DNA of 64,000 nucleotides from Holacanthus passer. Lineage: Eukaryota; Chordata; Actinopteri; Pomacanthidae. The stretch is from the NCBI GenBank assembly GCA_025331565.1, contig JAFREQ010000043.1:2356001-2420000 (forward strand), in the 5' to 3' direction. The notes under the pieces are model-generated. The model had not been told where the DNA came from and ran no database searches. It saw nothing but the letters and a program-made list of their open reading frames with translations. Positions 27,137 through 38,172 of this stretch are shown here, piece by piece. Position 1 is the stretch's first letter, and every line of letters starts with the position of its first letter. Position numbers and translations under genes: made by a program.

Positions 27137-27177
<41 letters not shown>
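27137..27177. repeat. (CA)n microsatellite
   Basis: About 20 CA units preceded by a short CT run. Confidence 0.95.
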
Positions 27178-27180
<3 letters not shown>

Positions 27181-27421
27181 GCAGAAATAGCCTGCCTTTC
27201 TGGCCTAGTTACAGTTTCTTTATAAATGCTCACATAAGAGGAATTAGCACCTGAGTGTCCTTTTCTCTTTTAGCATCAAAATGAAAAATTTATTCACCAA
27301 ATGATGAAAATTTTCTTCCTTGTTTTGCTTTTAGTTTATCTGCGAAATGTTATTAATGAATATTTACAATAAGCAGAACTTGTGACCTTGAACCTTTAAA
27401 GAACAATCTACAAGGCCACAC

Positions 27422-27425
<4 letters not shown>

Positions 27426-27481
<56 letters not shown>
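27426..27481. repeat. (TG)28 microsatellite
   Basis: A pure TG run of 56 bases. Confidence 0.95.
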
Positions 27482-27482
<1 letters not shown>

Positions 27483-27592
27483 TAGATTGACGTGACCCCT
27501 TGCCTACCTCCTGTATCACTGCTGCTGTTTAAATTCAATGGGGCTTTAACAAACTTCATGGAAGGTTGATTCCATACAGAGTTTTCATCTCG

Positions 27593-27594
<2 letters not shown>

Positions 27595-27633
<39 letters not shown>
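27595..27633. repeat. (AC)n microsatellite
   Basis: A pure AC run of 39 bases, about 435 bases upstream of exon 4. Confidence 0.95.
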
Positions 27634-27636
<3 letters not shown>

Positions 27637-28067
27637 GTAGCTGCCTTTGTAGTCTTTCTAAACTGACGTGAACAAAGACATTTGGATGAAACTTATCAGG
27701 ATCAGATTACAGTGCACATGGCCATGTAAATAAATGCTACATTGGCTGTATACAGAATGTGCACAGAGGTGGAAGGTGGAGAATAAAAGAGAGAGAGAGA
27801 TGTGAACATATGTGGTGATAAAAGATGAATTAAAACCCAGTGATGGAAAAGCATAAAAACCTATATTGATGTCTGACGGACATTCATTCATTCATTATTT
27901 TTATTTCTAGATGAACATGGCAAACATGCATGTAAACAGTTACACCTCATGAACAAATGTTTGTTTATGATGCTTCCTCCTGTCTAATGTGTTGTGGCAA
28001 AGACGACTGAAATGAAATGTGACTGAATATGCATTTGAATGATTGCTTCTTTCGTCCTTCCTTCCAG

Positions 28068-28179
28068 GACCCAAGGGCAAAGCATAAGTTTAAGATCCAC
28101 ACCTACTCCAGCCCGACCTTCTGCGACCACTGTGGCTCTCTGCTCTACGGCCTCTTACACCAGGGCATGAGATGTGACC
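28068..28179 (+). CDS. prkcb: prkcb exon 4: first part of the C1B domain
   Basis: A 112-base exon with acceptor ttccag and donor gtatgt. It encodes DPRAKHKFKIHTYSSPTFCD, then HCGSLLYGLLHQGMRCD plus one base, about residues 97-133. C1B is the second diacylglycerol/phorbol-ester-binding zinc finger. The first zinc ligands are visible: the His of HKFKIH, the CDHC pair, and the Cys of RCD. The SSPTF stretch, rather than a Gly in the same place, favours beta over alpha. The exon ends in phase 1 and joins 29169 through a split His codon (C|AC), giving CDHC. The Leu in GLLHQG replaces the Ile I remember from mammals, a conservative change. Confidence 0.97.
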
Positions 28180-28571
28180 GTATGTACTCATGTCCAACTC
28201 TTTTTGGATGGATCATGTTGCCATTAGCACGCACTTCCTGTATTAGTTTAGAATCCACTTAGCTGATAGTCTCACTCACTGTGATGTACAAAAAATATGT
28301 TTAACAGAATATGTGGCTTTGAGACAGTCAGCATTGACACTTACACATATCCTTATATCTGTTGCACCACATATCATTACATCAATACATAGTACATATT
28401 AATAATTCATTCATTTCATTTCATAATTCTTATTATTATCAGTAAACATCTTCTGTCAGTACTGGTACATGTCCATGTTCTCCTTTTCCTTAAATTAGTC
28501 ACAAGATTTTGATACATATCCTTACAAACTATTTATACCTTATGTTGACATTGGCATATTTTTATTTGTAT

Positions 28572-29007
28572 TACAATCCCAATTCCAAAAAAGTTGTGAC
28601 GCTGTGTAAAACAACATATGTTTGACCTCATCAACATCGTTGATTTTTGTAAATATCTGCTTATTCTGAATTTGATGGCAGCAACATGTTTCAAACAAGT
28701 CGGGACAAGAGCAACAAAAGACTGTGAAAGTTGTGGACTGATCCAAAAACAGCTGTTTGGATCATTCCACAGGTAAACAGGTTCATTGGTAACAGGTGAT
28801 AGTATCATGATTGGGTATGAAAGGTTCATCCTGGAAAGACTCAGTCATTCACAAGCAAGGATGGAGAGAGGTTCAACACTTTGTCAAACACATGATTGGA
28901 TAACGGAGATTAATACATGGGGTCAGGAACACTTTGTAAAACCGTTAAACAAAATTGGTAAACACAGTTTTACACAACATCCCAACTTTTTGGGAATTGA
29001 GGTGGTA
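28572..29007. mobile_element. Tc1/mariner-like miniature element, copy 1 (complete)
   Basis: The ends are inverted repeats. The left end is tacaatcccaattccaaaaa and the right end, read backwards, is taccacctcaattcccaaaa, each starting at a TA dinucleotide as expected for the TA target duplication of Tc1/mariner elements. The interior matches, from memory, the ends of a teleost Tc1-like transposon. Most of the body, including the transposase gene, is missing. It is 436 bases and occupies most of the distal part of intron 4, ending about 160 bases before exon 5. The family name is not certain; the superfamily rests on TIR and TA structure. Confidence 0.75.
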
Positions 29008-29140
29008 TTATATTCAAGTGTTGCCATTTTCTGAAAGTAATATGATAGAGTGTACCATCTATGCAAGCACACATATCCAAGTAAAATAAATAATCTATGT
29101 TCACTCTTAAACAACATTACATAATACATGTGTGTGAATA

Positions 29141-29168
29141 TGTGTGTGTGTGTGTGTGTGTTTTCCAG
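29141..29168 (+). promoter_or_regulatory. prkcb: (TG)10-TTTT-CCAG 3' splice site of exon 5
   Basis: Ten TG units (29141-29160) are followed by TTTT and CCAG. The only pyrimidine run before the AG is TTTTCC. A further TG run precedes it at 29129-29136. UG repeats at this position bind TDP-43 in CFTR intron 8 and weaken the acceptor. A similar effect here is inference. Confidence 0.7.
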
Positions 29169-29297
29169 ACTGTATGATGAACATCCATAAGCGCTGTGTG
29201 GCCAACGTGCCGAGCCTGTGTGGGACAGACCACACTGAGAGGAGAGGTCGCCTCCAGATCACTGCTGAGGTCAAGACTAATGTTCTCACTGTCACCA
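29169..29297 (+). CDS. prkcb: prkcb exon 5: end of C1B and linker into C2
   Basis: A 129-base exon with acceptor ttttccag and donor gtaagt. After completing a His it reads CMMNIHKRCVANVPSLCG, then TDHTERRGRLQITAEVK and TNVLTVT, about residues 134-176. It supplies the last zinc ligands of C1B (Cys, His-x2-Cys, and the Cys of SLC) and the first beta strand of the C2 domain. MMN, HKRC and GTDHTERRGR are beta-type. The exon is bracketed by a (TG)10 tract 9 bases upstream and an (AC)11 tract 17 bases downstream, which is unusual and may influence its splicing. It joins 37284 through a split Ile codon. Confidence 0.97.
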
Positions 29298-29314
29298 GTA
29301 AGTACATCTCAGAA

Positions 29315-29336
29315 ACACACACACACACACACACAC
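29315..29336. repeat. (AC)11 just downstream of the exon 5 donor
   Basis: A pure AC run starting 17 bases after exon 5. It is perfectly complementary to the (TG)10 tract before the exon. Confidence 0.95.
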
Positions 29337-32300
29337 TCATACAGTCATCAGTTACAAAGACGTTTGCCCAGACTGTTTGAGAAAACCAGTCATTGGTCTC
29401 CCTCTGCTGGTCGACCTACAGAGGTGCAAGATGGATGCAACCAAACTTAAATATGAGACCAGACACTGAAATAATTAGTTTATTGTTTATTGTTTCATTT
29501 TGTAAGAAGTGTCTAGTGATGTGTGTGTTAAGATGTCATTTTTATATTTTGTATGACTGATGCTTTAGCCTCACCTTAGAAAATCTTGTTTAAGTAATAT
29601 AAGATACAAATATATTTCTGGCCTTCTTTTGTCTATTATTTGACTGTTCGTCCTCAGAATTGAAACAAATATGAATATATTTTAGTGCAAATGAGATTAT
29701 TTCCATGACTTCCCTAGACTGAATGAGGTGTTATTTCACTATGTGTCCAACTAGTGAGAGAAAAAAAAACAGGAGTCAGATCCATTTACACAGTGTGTCA
29801 CACACATTCACCCACTGAAGCGTTTGTATTTTGCTGCTGGGGTGATGACTGAGAAGAGGCATCACTGAGCAAAACAAACAGCCATTACTCTCATTGTCAC
29901 GAACACACCAGTTACCGTATGACTGGCTTTACTTACAGTACAGTATTACTGCTGGAAGGTTTTGTTACAAAGGCAGCACATCAGGGTTTGTCCTCTTTTC
30001 ACTCTTTTTCAGAATCCTATATTTAGTATTTTCCACAAATGGAGTTCACTTTTTAAGCATTGCAAAAAGTGTTTGGACTTCACGCTAAATAAGCAAATAA
30101 ATAATTTTTTTAACTCCAATGCCGTCATTATGATATTATGTGCCACTTTTAAGCTATCACGTGTGGTAAGTGATAGCAAAGTGATCAGCTGCTGTCACGA
30201 TCCTTTTTGCACTGATTGATATCTTCAACTTCAACTTCAACTTGCAGCCAGATAAAACAAACACTCATACACACATTGACTTAAGCCATGTAAAGGATCA
30301 CATTAAGCAAAGGTTTTCTATCATGTTCAGTGAGTATGAATATATTAAATAACTGTCAGATTTTATTCAGTTATATTTTTGCAAACTTACACATAAACCA
30401 TATGTGTTTGTTCAGTTATTACTTATAAAGTTAAGGGGAACTTCTACATGAACATAATGTGTTTATCCAAGCATTGTACATAAAAGTAATGTATTTTAGT
30501 TATTCTGTCTCCAACACAGTTCTGATCCATTCAAATGTAAATATGCACTGAAAACCCTTCATAATCTTCCTGCACTTCATAGTTATCACGTGTTTAATTT
30601 TAAGTTTTAGTTCTTGCTAATGTGTCCCTTGGTCTTTTGAATTGCTGATGGAACAAATACATTTAAAGTTTCAACTATTTTCTTATGTCTGTAATACTGC
30701 ATGGACCAGTCCGGTCACACCATATTGGAGGTACATGGACGTCCACAGGGGACCTACATGTACACCCTCCGATGATAAAATGTAGTTTACATGGACCCTC
30801 GTGCTGAAAAATGAAGAGGGCACTGTAGATGATCTCTTATGCTCTCTTCCAGAAAATGTGACAGCAATTTGGGTTGTCTGAATAGTTGTCTGATAGAATT
30901 GTATGTATTTTAATTTTACTCTCTTCCCCTAAATCTACTGCATTTACTTGTAGCTCATGAGGTGATTTCTAGCAGCCTGGTTTCAAATCACACTGTTCAG
31001 TTAACCCCCAGAGCGAGACTTGTTGACTCGCTGCTCTCAGCCAAAAGCAGTGGGCATCTGTGGCTTATAAATTGAGAGCATAAGTGATTCTGATAATATA
31101 GTCAGAATTGGTGAGTGAGCGTTTCTGCTGTTGACCTTGTGCATTGTGTATCGAGGATATTGTGGGTGTGCATAAGCAGCTTGTCTGTTTCTCCTGTGAT
31201 CCTTTGCGTGTGGCTGTGGTTGATTTTAACATTTATTGTTGATGTGTTAGAGAGTTTAAAATGTTTCTGGAAGAGTATTCATCTGCGTTTGTCCAGCCAT
31301 CTGCAGAAAATACATCAAACTTATCTAAGAAAAACACATATAGCATATATTATGAGTACTAATGCTGGATTCATTCTTTACGCCTGCACAGTTTCTTTCT
31401 CTGGCAGCTTCCTAGGATTGAATATTGCAGCTGTATGAATATGAAACAGTGTGTTGCTTAGAGTGAGCCCCAACTGCCAAGCCTCAGTAGAAAAACTAAA
31501 TACTAATCATTAGCACACTCATACGTTCGAGCCCAAGGCCAGGAAGTCTTGTTACATTTAAAACTAGTAGCAAAATAACAAAAAACATGAAGACATTGAG
31601 CCATTTCTTTTGCGTCATCAGATAGCAAAAGTATTTTGTTTTGTATACTCACCTAATTTCTTGCCAGAACAAGTCTCATGGGACAGGCAAAATGAGGCTC
31701 ACCTTTTTCCTGCCTCATGTTTTAATTAACTGAGAAATTGAAAATATTAGAGAAAAGTTTACTTGTAGTGCCTTATCTGACCTGCAGGTGGCAGCAGAGG
31801 TTTGCATTAACTTTACTTTGCCTCTCAACTGAATTACAGCTGTACAGCCTCAAGCTGAAAACACCAGACTTTCTTGATGTAGAATTAGCTTTTGGTTGAG
31901 ATGAAACTTTGCTCCCAACCTGTTGGGAATGAAACCGATTTGTGCTAAATGTTAAATTCACATAAATACCCGTGTTCTTGTAGAATCACCCACGCCATCT
32001 AATGTCAAAAGCATGTTATCAAATGTGCATCCACAATTAATCTCACATCCCAAATCGATCTACATTTTACTGTGAATAGGTGGATTACCCAGCCACAGCC
32101 TACATACGTCTGCTCCAACTTCAGCTGTGCCACATTTCATCCAAAATTAGATGATATATGTTGACCAGGAAATGGAGGGGTGGATAAGCACTGAATGTGC
32201 CATAAATCTTAAACTTACAAACTTGTGGTGCGAGTTTTCAATGAGCAAATGAAGGCATCAATACATAAAGCAAAATTTTCTTTCATTATTTTTTCCCATG

Positions 32301-35300
32301 CTACTTAGGGGCTGAAAAGTAATCACTAAATGTTGATTTCGCATCTAAGAAAGCAAAAAAGAAAAAAGGGTTTTCACTTCTGCTGTGAAAGAAAGAAATG
32401 ATTGATTACTCAGCACATATAATCAACATACAGTATCTGTTCATCAGTGAAGAAGTCTCCATTAAATACTACTAAAAGAGCTTTTTGAATATCCCCAAAA
32501 GAGACGATACATTTATTGAATGTGCCCATTTCTGCATGTAAAAGCATTTTTTTTCCCTTCATGGTCTTTGGCTGAGTTTCAGCTTTCTTTTTCTACTCTC
32601 TCCTCCTGGTTCCCACGCTCGTAGACTGATCATTAGCTGGGATTTACTGTGGGAAATGATAAGCAAGCAGACTTATCACACGGAGACTGCTACGACAGCA
32701 ATAAAGACTAAACCTCACAAGTGCTACATCATAGAACAGAATAATATAAAACAGAGCCGAACAGTAGAAGCTTCTGTTTTGTCTGCCAGTCTCAAAATGA
32801 ATTGACATTATTGTTCATCATGCAAAGTGCACACTCACATTTTTTTGTGCTGAAAATACACTAATGGTGTGTTACACTCCTGCTGCGCAGGCTATAATAT
32901 GAAGCAGTAGCAGATGTAGGACTCATTTCTGACCATAGGGGTCAGTGTGGAGCTACTAGTATCTTGCTTCCTCATTGCAGTGAGGTGGAAAAAACACCAC
33001 CACAGAGAATGAATTGTAGAAGCACTAGGAATTATTCTACAGCTTAACGTGGCAGCAGCTGGTGGAAATGGCTGCTGCGCCGAGAAATGCATCTGTGCCG
33101 CAGACCAGTTGTGGATCTCATCAAAGCAATTGACATGTGTGTAAAGTGACACTTTATTGATCATTGTAAAGTGGCCTCCCTCCCCCCCTTCTCTGGAAGA
33201 TCAGAGCTCAGGGTCAGTGGCAGAACAGCACCAGTGGAGATGGAGGATCAGCATCCAGCTTAAGGGTGCTTCAGCAGGGAAAATGCACTGGGATGTGGGA
33301 TCAGGGGCCTGAAATTGCCCCCTTCCTCTGGTGTTGCACGGGCTGCCTGATGGCACATTTATGATATTACTTCAATTATATAAATATACTGTATATTTTC
33401 AGGACATGCACTAAGCAGGCAATCTGTTAATGAAAATGCTAACAGCAAAAGCAGTAATGTTAATGATTCTGAATGTGTCACAAAAAACAGCTGAGACTGA
33501 ATATGTTTGTTGTATTTGTTAATTTATTTCAAGACAGTATAACATCACAAACTGTGGGATGCAGCCCCCCCAAAGTCTGATGTGGGAAATGTTGGGGGCA
33601 TGATCATCCGACAAGCACTTCTGGAGTATACTGAAGCCTTAATACTCTAATACTCTGGCTGTCTTTGCCTTAAAAGCAACATTTAAAACATATCAAGCAT
33701 CCAAAAGAATATTAAGAATATTAGAAATAATCATTTCATACATCAGTGAAACATTTGCATGTGACTTGATTTTCTGGATGACCTCATTGTGAATTTGAAC
33801 ACTTAACCCTGACATTCAGGTCAACACCACAGACACTTTTATACAATAAGTGTCCTTTTGTGTGAAGGACACTCACACCAGAGCTCTTTCATACAAGGTG
33901 AAGAAGGAATGTTTCTAACGTCAGGCTCACAGAAGTATGTTTAACCAATTAGTCGAGATAAAGTGTTTTATCCAAATAGGGGTTTGATTTTTGACTTGTC
34001 ATCGCTCAAATTAAATAATGCAATGATTCAAAATGAGCTAGTAGCTCATAACCACTACACCATCATCTACAGTGTGGTGGCATCAGGTTAGCAGAACCAG
34101 GATTTAGTTGTGTTGTGATAGCTACAGATTGTCTCTAGGTGTGTCTACAGTAACACTCCCTGAAGTAATAGTCCCGATGGACCGTGCACCTAAATTAGCC
34201 TCTCTGACAAGACATGTAGGATAAAGTTGCTGAAATGAAGTGAACATCTCTCTATTTAGACCTGTTAAACTAATTTTATTTCCTATCATTGGTGCAACAT
34301 AGAGATCCAGACTATGAGGACTCTTCGTGCCAATTTTCAGTGCCACTTATTCTTAGTTGTCCAGTAGAGTCAAACTGAACATATAAATGTGTTCTACAAG
34401 GCTGTCAGCAGCGTTTCTCCATCCTCAAGATGATATTATCTTTTTAAAAAAAAACTGCAGCACATTTACAAGCAAGTAGCAGTCGGACAGAACATGAATC
34501 CTACCAAGACTCCGACGAGGCTGTTTCACAAGGGAAAAGGTGCGCTGCCAACACCCACGCTGCTGTGCACATACAGTATTCTGCTGCTACTGCACTCTTA
34601 TCTCCGCTCGCCCTCCCTGTAGACTCAAATTCACGCGTTATCTCTCTCCCTCTCTCTCACACACACACACGCACACACACATCTATACCCAGACCCGTAC
34701 ATGCTCTTTGCAATTAGCACATACTGTATGCAAGCAAGAATTTCACACATGCATATGCACCTTACACACCTGCGCATGCACAAGCAGGTCCACACACTCC
34801 CTCACACACAAAAACACACACTCGCCCTCCTCTATTTACTGTAAGCGTCCTGTGAGACTATTTGGCATGCTACCCTCTTTATAGCTCCCCTCAACCAGCA
34901 TTTGATGGTCACTTTAACAGGCATCATCTAATATTTATTGACCCTGCTCCTCTGAGGGTTTAACGCTGGCCGTTGGGTCTGTGCTGTGGTTAACCTCTCG
35001 CAGCTTAGCGTAGCGCGGCGCTTTAACAGCATGAAAACCTCATTTCTCTGACTTCTCGAGGTTTCCTCATGCTGCGAGCTCGCTGGGAAGCTCTCCTTTC
35101 AGTCATGGTTTGAAAGGATGCCGCACGCTCCCCGCAGCCCCGCGAGCCTCGCATCTCAGTTGTTAATTGTGTTTCAGCTTCACGTTCAGGCTGAAATGTC
35201 ATGCTTTCAGGTGGACTCATTGATGCAAGAGGGGCATTTCTGATTTTCAAAAATTCATCATTGCACTGAATCCTTAATTTCAAGCAGCCCCTCTTCATCA

Positions 35301-36299
35301 TCTGACATCATCTAACACACAAACATGTTTATTCATTTGCCCTTTGCCCGTCAGACTGCCAGAGAAGACACATCACACGTATCAGTGCAGTAAAGTGCAG
35401 CATAATTTGCCATCAGCCACAGTAATTACCTTTATTTTGCTTGACACACACCACACCACGCCATGTCTGTGTTGTGCTGAAGATGCAGGGTGAGGAGTAG
35501 AGATCTGATCTGAAATTAAACGAAAGGGATCCTAGAAAAGACAAACTTCCATCAAAATAGAAATGAAAGAGACTGAAGGAGGTTAGGATTATAGTTAGGG
35601 CGTCATCTGATGCAGAGTCTGCTCGGATTATTAAACCTAGCACAACCCGATTAGAGTGATTAGACTGAAAATATGTGGACACAGTCAAACTTGGATTCTT
35701 GGTCAGGTCTCAGTGAGGACGTCTAGTCACAAGTATTCAAAATGGTCCAATGAATGAGTAACATCTCAGTCCATGAGGCTTCATGTTTTAGTTTGTAGTG
35801 AAAATCCTAAACCAGCTAAAAAAAGGAAACTGAAGTGTGACCATATTCTGTGTGTTACTGACCCAGTAAATTGAGATATCAAGAGACATATTTTTAGGTT
35901 TCTACATTTGTAGATGGATCTTTGCGCAGTGGGTCAGATCAGATTTTAAGTGTTCCTAAAAGGTAATAAATAAGTAATGTCACCTCTCTGGTGGGGGGAG
36001 AAGCCTGAGCTGGTGTCTGAAGCTGAGAGACGCCGACTTTAACCAGTGAGTTGGCTCGTGAATCAAACTCAAACTCAGGACTTGTCCAGGGTTGCCCTCT
36101 CGTTTGAGTATTCAAGGAAGAAAGATTGGAAACTAAGATGTCTCACAATCTATTTTTACATGATGTGACTGTTTGCCCCGACCCAGAAATACACACTCTG
36201 CAAGTCCGACCTCTATCATAGATTTCTCTGCCGTTCTTCAGCTTGTCATCTTCCACAGAACACAATTATTGAGCTACATCAGCCGAGTACTTTGTGTTG

Positions 36300-36300
<1 letters not shown>

Positions 36301-36345
<45 letters not shown>

Positions 36346-36372
36346 GCGTGCGTGCGTGCATGCGTGTGTGTA
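36301..36372. repeat. (TG)n/(CGTG)n microsatellite
   Basis: TG for 40 bases, then mixed cgtg/tgcg units. Confidence 0.95.
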
Positions 36373-37283
36373 TGGGGGTGGGAAAGGTTCTTGTGTGTGT
36401 GTTTATGTGTGTTCTTGAGTGCTTCCCCAGTGAGCTGCCTAAGACACAGCAGCACCAGCCCTGCTTCTGGTAATTGAATGTGACCTCACAATCTGACCAG
36501 CAACAATAATTGTACACACACACACACATTCACACACACTCCAATCGCAGGGGATTTTACGCCACTGGAATACAATTACAGCCCAATAACAGACAGCCAC
36601 AAAAGAAGGATTAGTGTTGGAACTGGCAACCTTCATCTGTCTACATGGTCATTACAGACAGATCTGGCAACCTGAAGGCTTTAACCCCCCCGATACAAGG
36701 TTGTGCTACGTGTGTGTGTGAATTTAATTTGTTGGTGTCGGGGGAGAGTTTTGTTCTTTGTTTACTTGTTAATTACTGACTGGAAGTTCTCTCCATATTC
36801 AGGCCACACACACCCACACAAGACTTGAAATGAACACCTGTCAACCTGCTAAATATGGGTTGATATAATAAAATGAAATATATAATAATTATGATGCTGG
36901 TTTCTGAATAAAATTCTAAAACCCTCAGGCCAGTAGGTAGAAGTACATACCAGCTTTTCCAGTACTGTTGTCTATGAGGTTCAGGAAGGGATTACATAAA
37001 AAATATTTTCATTACTTTAACAGCTGCTTTTAGATTGTTGTACTTAAATGATTAGTAAAGTTGCATTTTAGTTGGTCACTTTAATATGTAATAATACCAT
37101 AATATTTCCAGGTAAATTAATTCATGATTCTCTCTCTTGTGTTTCTGTTTGTCTCACAATATGGATACCAGTTAAATGTTACAGTGAAAGTCATATTTCA
37201 CCCATAAATTTCCCATAAAATGTCATTGTTCTTGATGCTTACTTGAAATCATATTGACATATTGATCTCTCTTTCCCCCCCAG

Positions 37284-37440
37284 TCAAAGAGGGCAGGAAT
37301 CTGGTTCCTATGGACCCCAACGGTCTGTCAGACCCCTATGTGAAGCTCAAACTGATCCCAGATCCCCGCAGCGAGAGTAAACAAAAGACCAAGACCATAA
37401 AGTGCTGCCTCAACCCCACCTGGAATGAGACCTTTAAATT
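37284..37440 (+). CDS. prkcb: prkcb exon 6: C2 domain, first Ca2+-binding loop
   Basis: A 157-base exon, about residues 177-229. It reads KEGRNLVPMDPNGLSDPYVK, then LKLIPDPRSESKQKTKTIK and CCLNPTWNETFK. The two Asp residues of Ca2+-binding loop 1 are present (D187 in MDPNG and D193 in SDPY, human beta numbering). The basic strand KLKLIPDP..KQKTKTIK is the known phosphoinositide-binding face of conventional PKC C2 domains. SESKQKTKTIKC and WNETF are beta-like. KEG just before RNLVPM replaces the RDA I remember from mammalian beta. The donor is gtaagg, and the exon ends in phase 2 with the Phe codon completed in exon 7. Confidence 0.98.
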
Positions 37441-38037
37441 GTAAGGCTTTATTACACAGTGTTTGCTGTGTGTCTTTCCCTTTTCCTCTCTTCTCCTTCG
37501 TTAAGCCTTTTCCCATTTTATCTCCATTTCTTCATCTCTCTCACTCAGGGCAGTGTTTTTATTATGCTCGGCTTTCCAAGCATGTGTAACCGCTGGCGCT
37601 CAGATAAAAACATCTGGCTCCTTCTATTCATAAAACCTTGCTTTTGGGGTCGTTTCCTGCAGTTGCCTCCAATTACATTCTTAATAAGCTACATCACAGT
37701 TTGCACGGAGGAAGACTGAGATTTGCATTTTCAGGCGCAGATGTTCAGTTTGAATGTTGTTGTTTTTTTTAGCACCTACCCAACAAATGGAAAAAAGAGA
37801 TGAGAGAGGCATTTTAAACTGACTCAAACATGAATGTAACACACTGGTTATATGGGAGATTTATTGACAGCTGCTACTATATTTCTTGTTTTTGGAAAAT
37901 GAGGTGAATCTGATTACTGGTGGAATTAAACTGGGCCACAAAATGTGTCATGTGGTTTTCAAAATCGTTTCAAAAACGTCTACAGATATCTTCCCCTGCC
38001 ACCATCCAACTGTTGATTGTCCCTGTTTCTCTCCCAG
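37441..38037 (+). other. prkcb: prkcb intron 6
   Basis: A 597-base intron from gtaagg to ctctcccag. It starts with a pyrimidine-rich stretch and shows no repeat element or exon that I recognise. Confidence 0.93.
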
Positions 38038-38172
38038 CCACCTGAAGGAGTACGATAAGGACCGCCGTCTGTCGGTGGAGGTGTGGGACTGGGACCTGAC
38101 CAGCCGCAACGACTTCATGGGGTCGCTGTCCTTCGGCATCTCGGAGCTCCAGAAGCAAGGAGTGGATGGATG
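38038..38172 (+). CDS. prkcb: prkcb exon 7: C2 domain, third Ca2+-binding loop
   Basis: A 135-base exon, about residues 229-274. It reads HLKEYDKDRRLSVEVWDWD, then LTSRNDFMGSLSFGISELQK and QGVDG. Loop 3 Asp ligands D246 and D248 (WDWD) and D254 (RND) are all present, so the domain should bind Ca2+. DLTSRND and SELQK distinguish beta from alpha, which has DRTTRND and SELMK from memory. The donor (gtgaga) sits within GGAT-rich sequence that continues from the codons GTG-GAT-GGA-TG into the intron. A split Trp codon leads into exon 8. Confidence 0.98.

Larger units (their letters stand above)
15852..28067 (+). other. prkcb: prkcb intron 3
   Basis: A 12.2 kb intron from donor gtgagt to acceptor ccttccttccag. 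It holds two hAT-like miniature-element remnants (near 19450 and 23070), two LINE/SINE-type 3' tails (near 20380 and 23750), a compound old repeat near 24815-25425, a short tandem duplication at 22488-22611, and a cluster of long GT and CA tracts at 26983-27633. I see no coding exon between 15852 and 28067. The remaining sequence is AT-rich, non-coding and without recognisable structure. Confidence 0.85.
28180..29168 (+). other. prkcb: prkcb intron 4
   Basis: A 989-base intron. Almost half of it (28572-29007) is a Tc1/mariner-like miniature element. Its last 28 bases are a (TG)10 tract, TTTT and the CCAG acceptor, so the microsatellite takes the place of much of the polypyrimidine tract. Confidence 0.95.
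29298..37283 (+). other. prkcb: prkcb intron 5
   Basis: An 8.0 kb intron with donor gtaagt and acceptor ctttccccccccag. An (AC)11 tract lies at 29315-29336, a CA-rich zone near 34660-34810, and a (TG)n/(CGTG) tract at 36301-36372. Most of the rest (29400-34600 and 34900-36250) is AT-rich sequence in which I recognise no exon and no clear transposon. Confidence 0.9.

Noticed and set aside
26760..27180. Open frames made of Cys-Val or His-Thr repeats here and at many other tracts
   Set aside because: They are (GT)n/(CA)n microsatellites read as protein, without start context, homology or splice structure.
28786..29034. Matching open frames in 28533-29034 and 44335-44896
   Set aside because: They match because both lie in copies of the same non-coding Tc1/mariner-like element; neither encodes a transposase.
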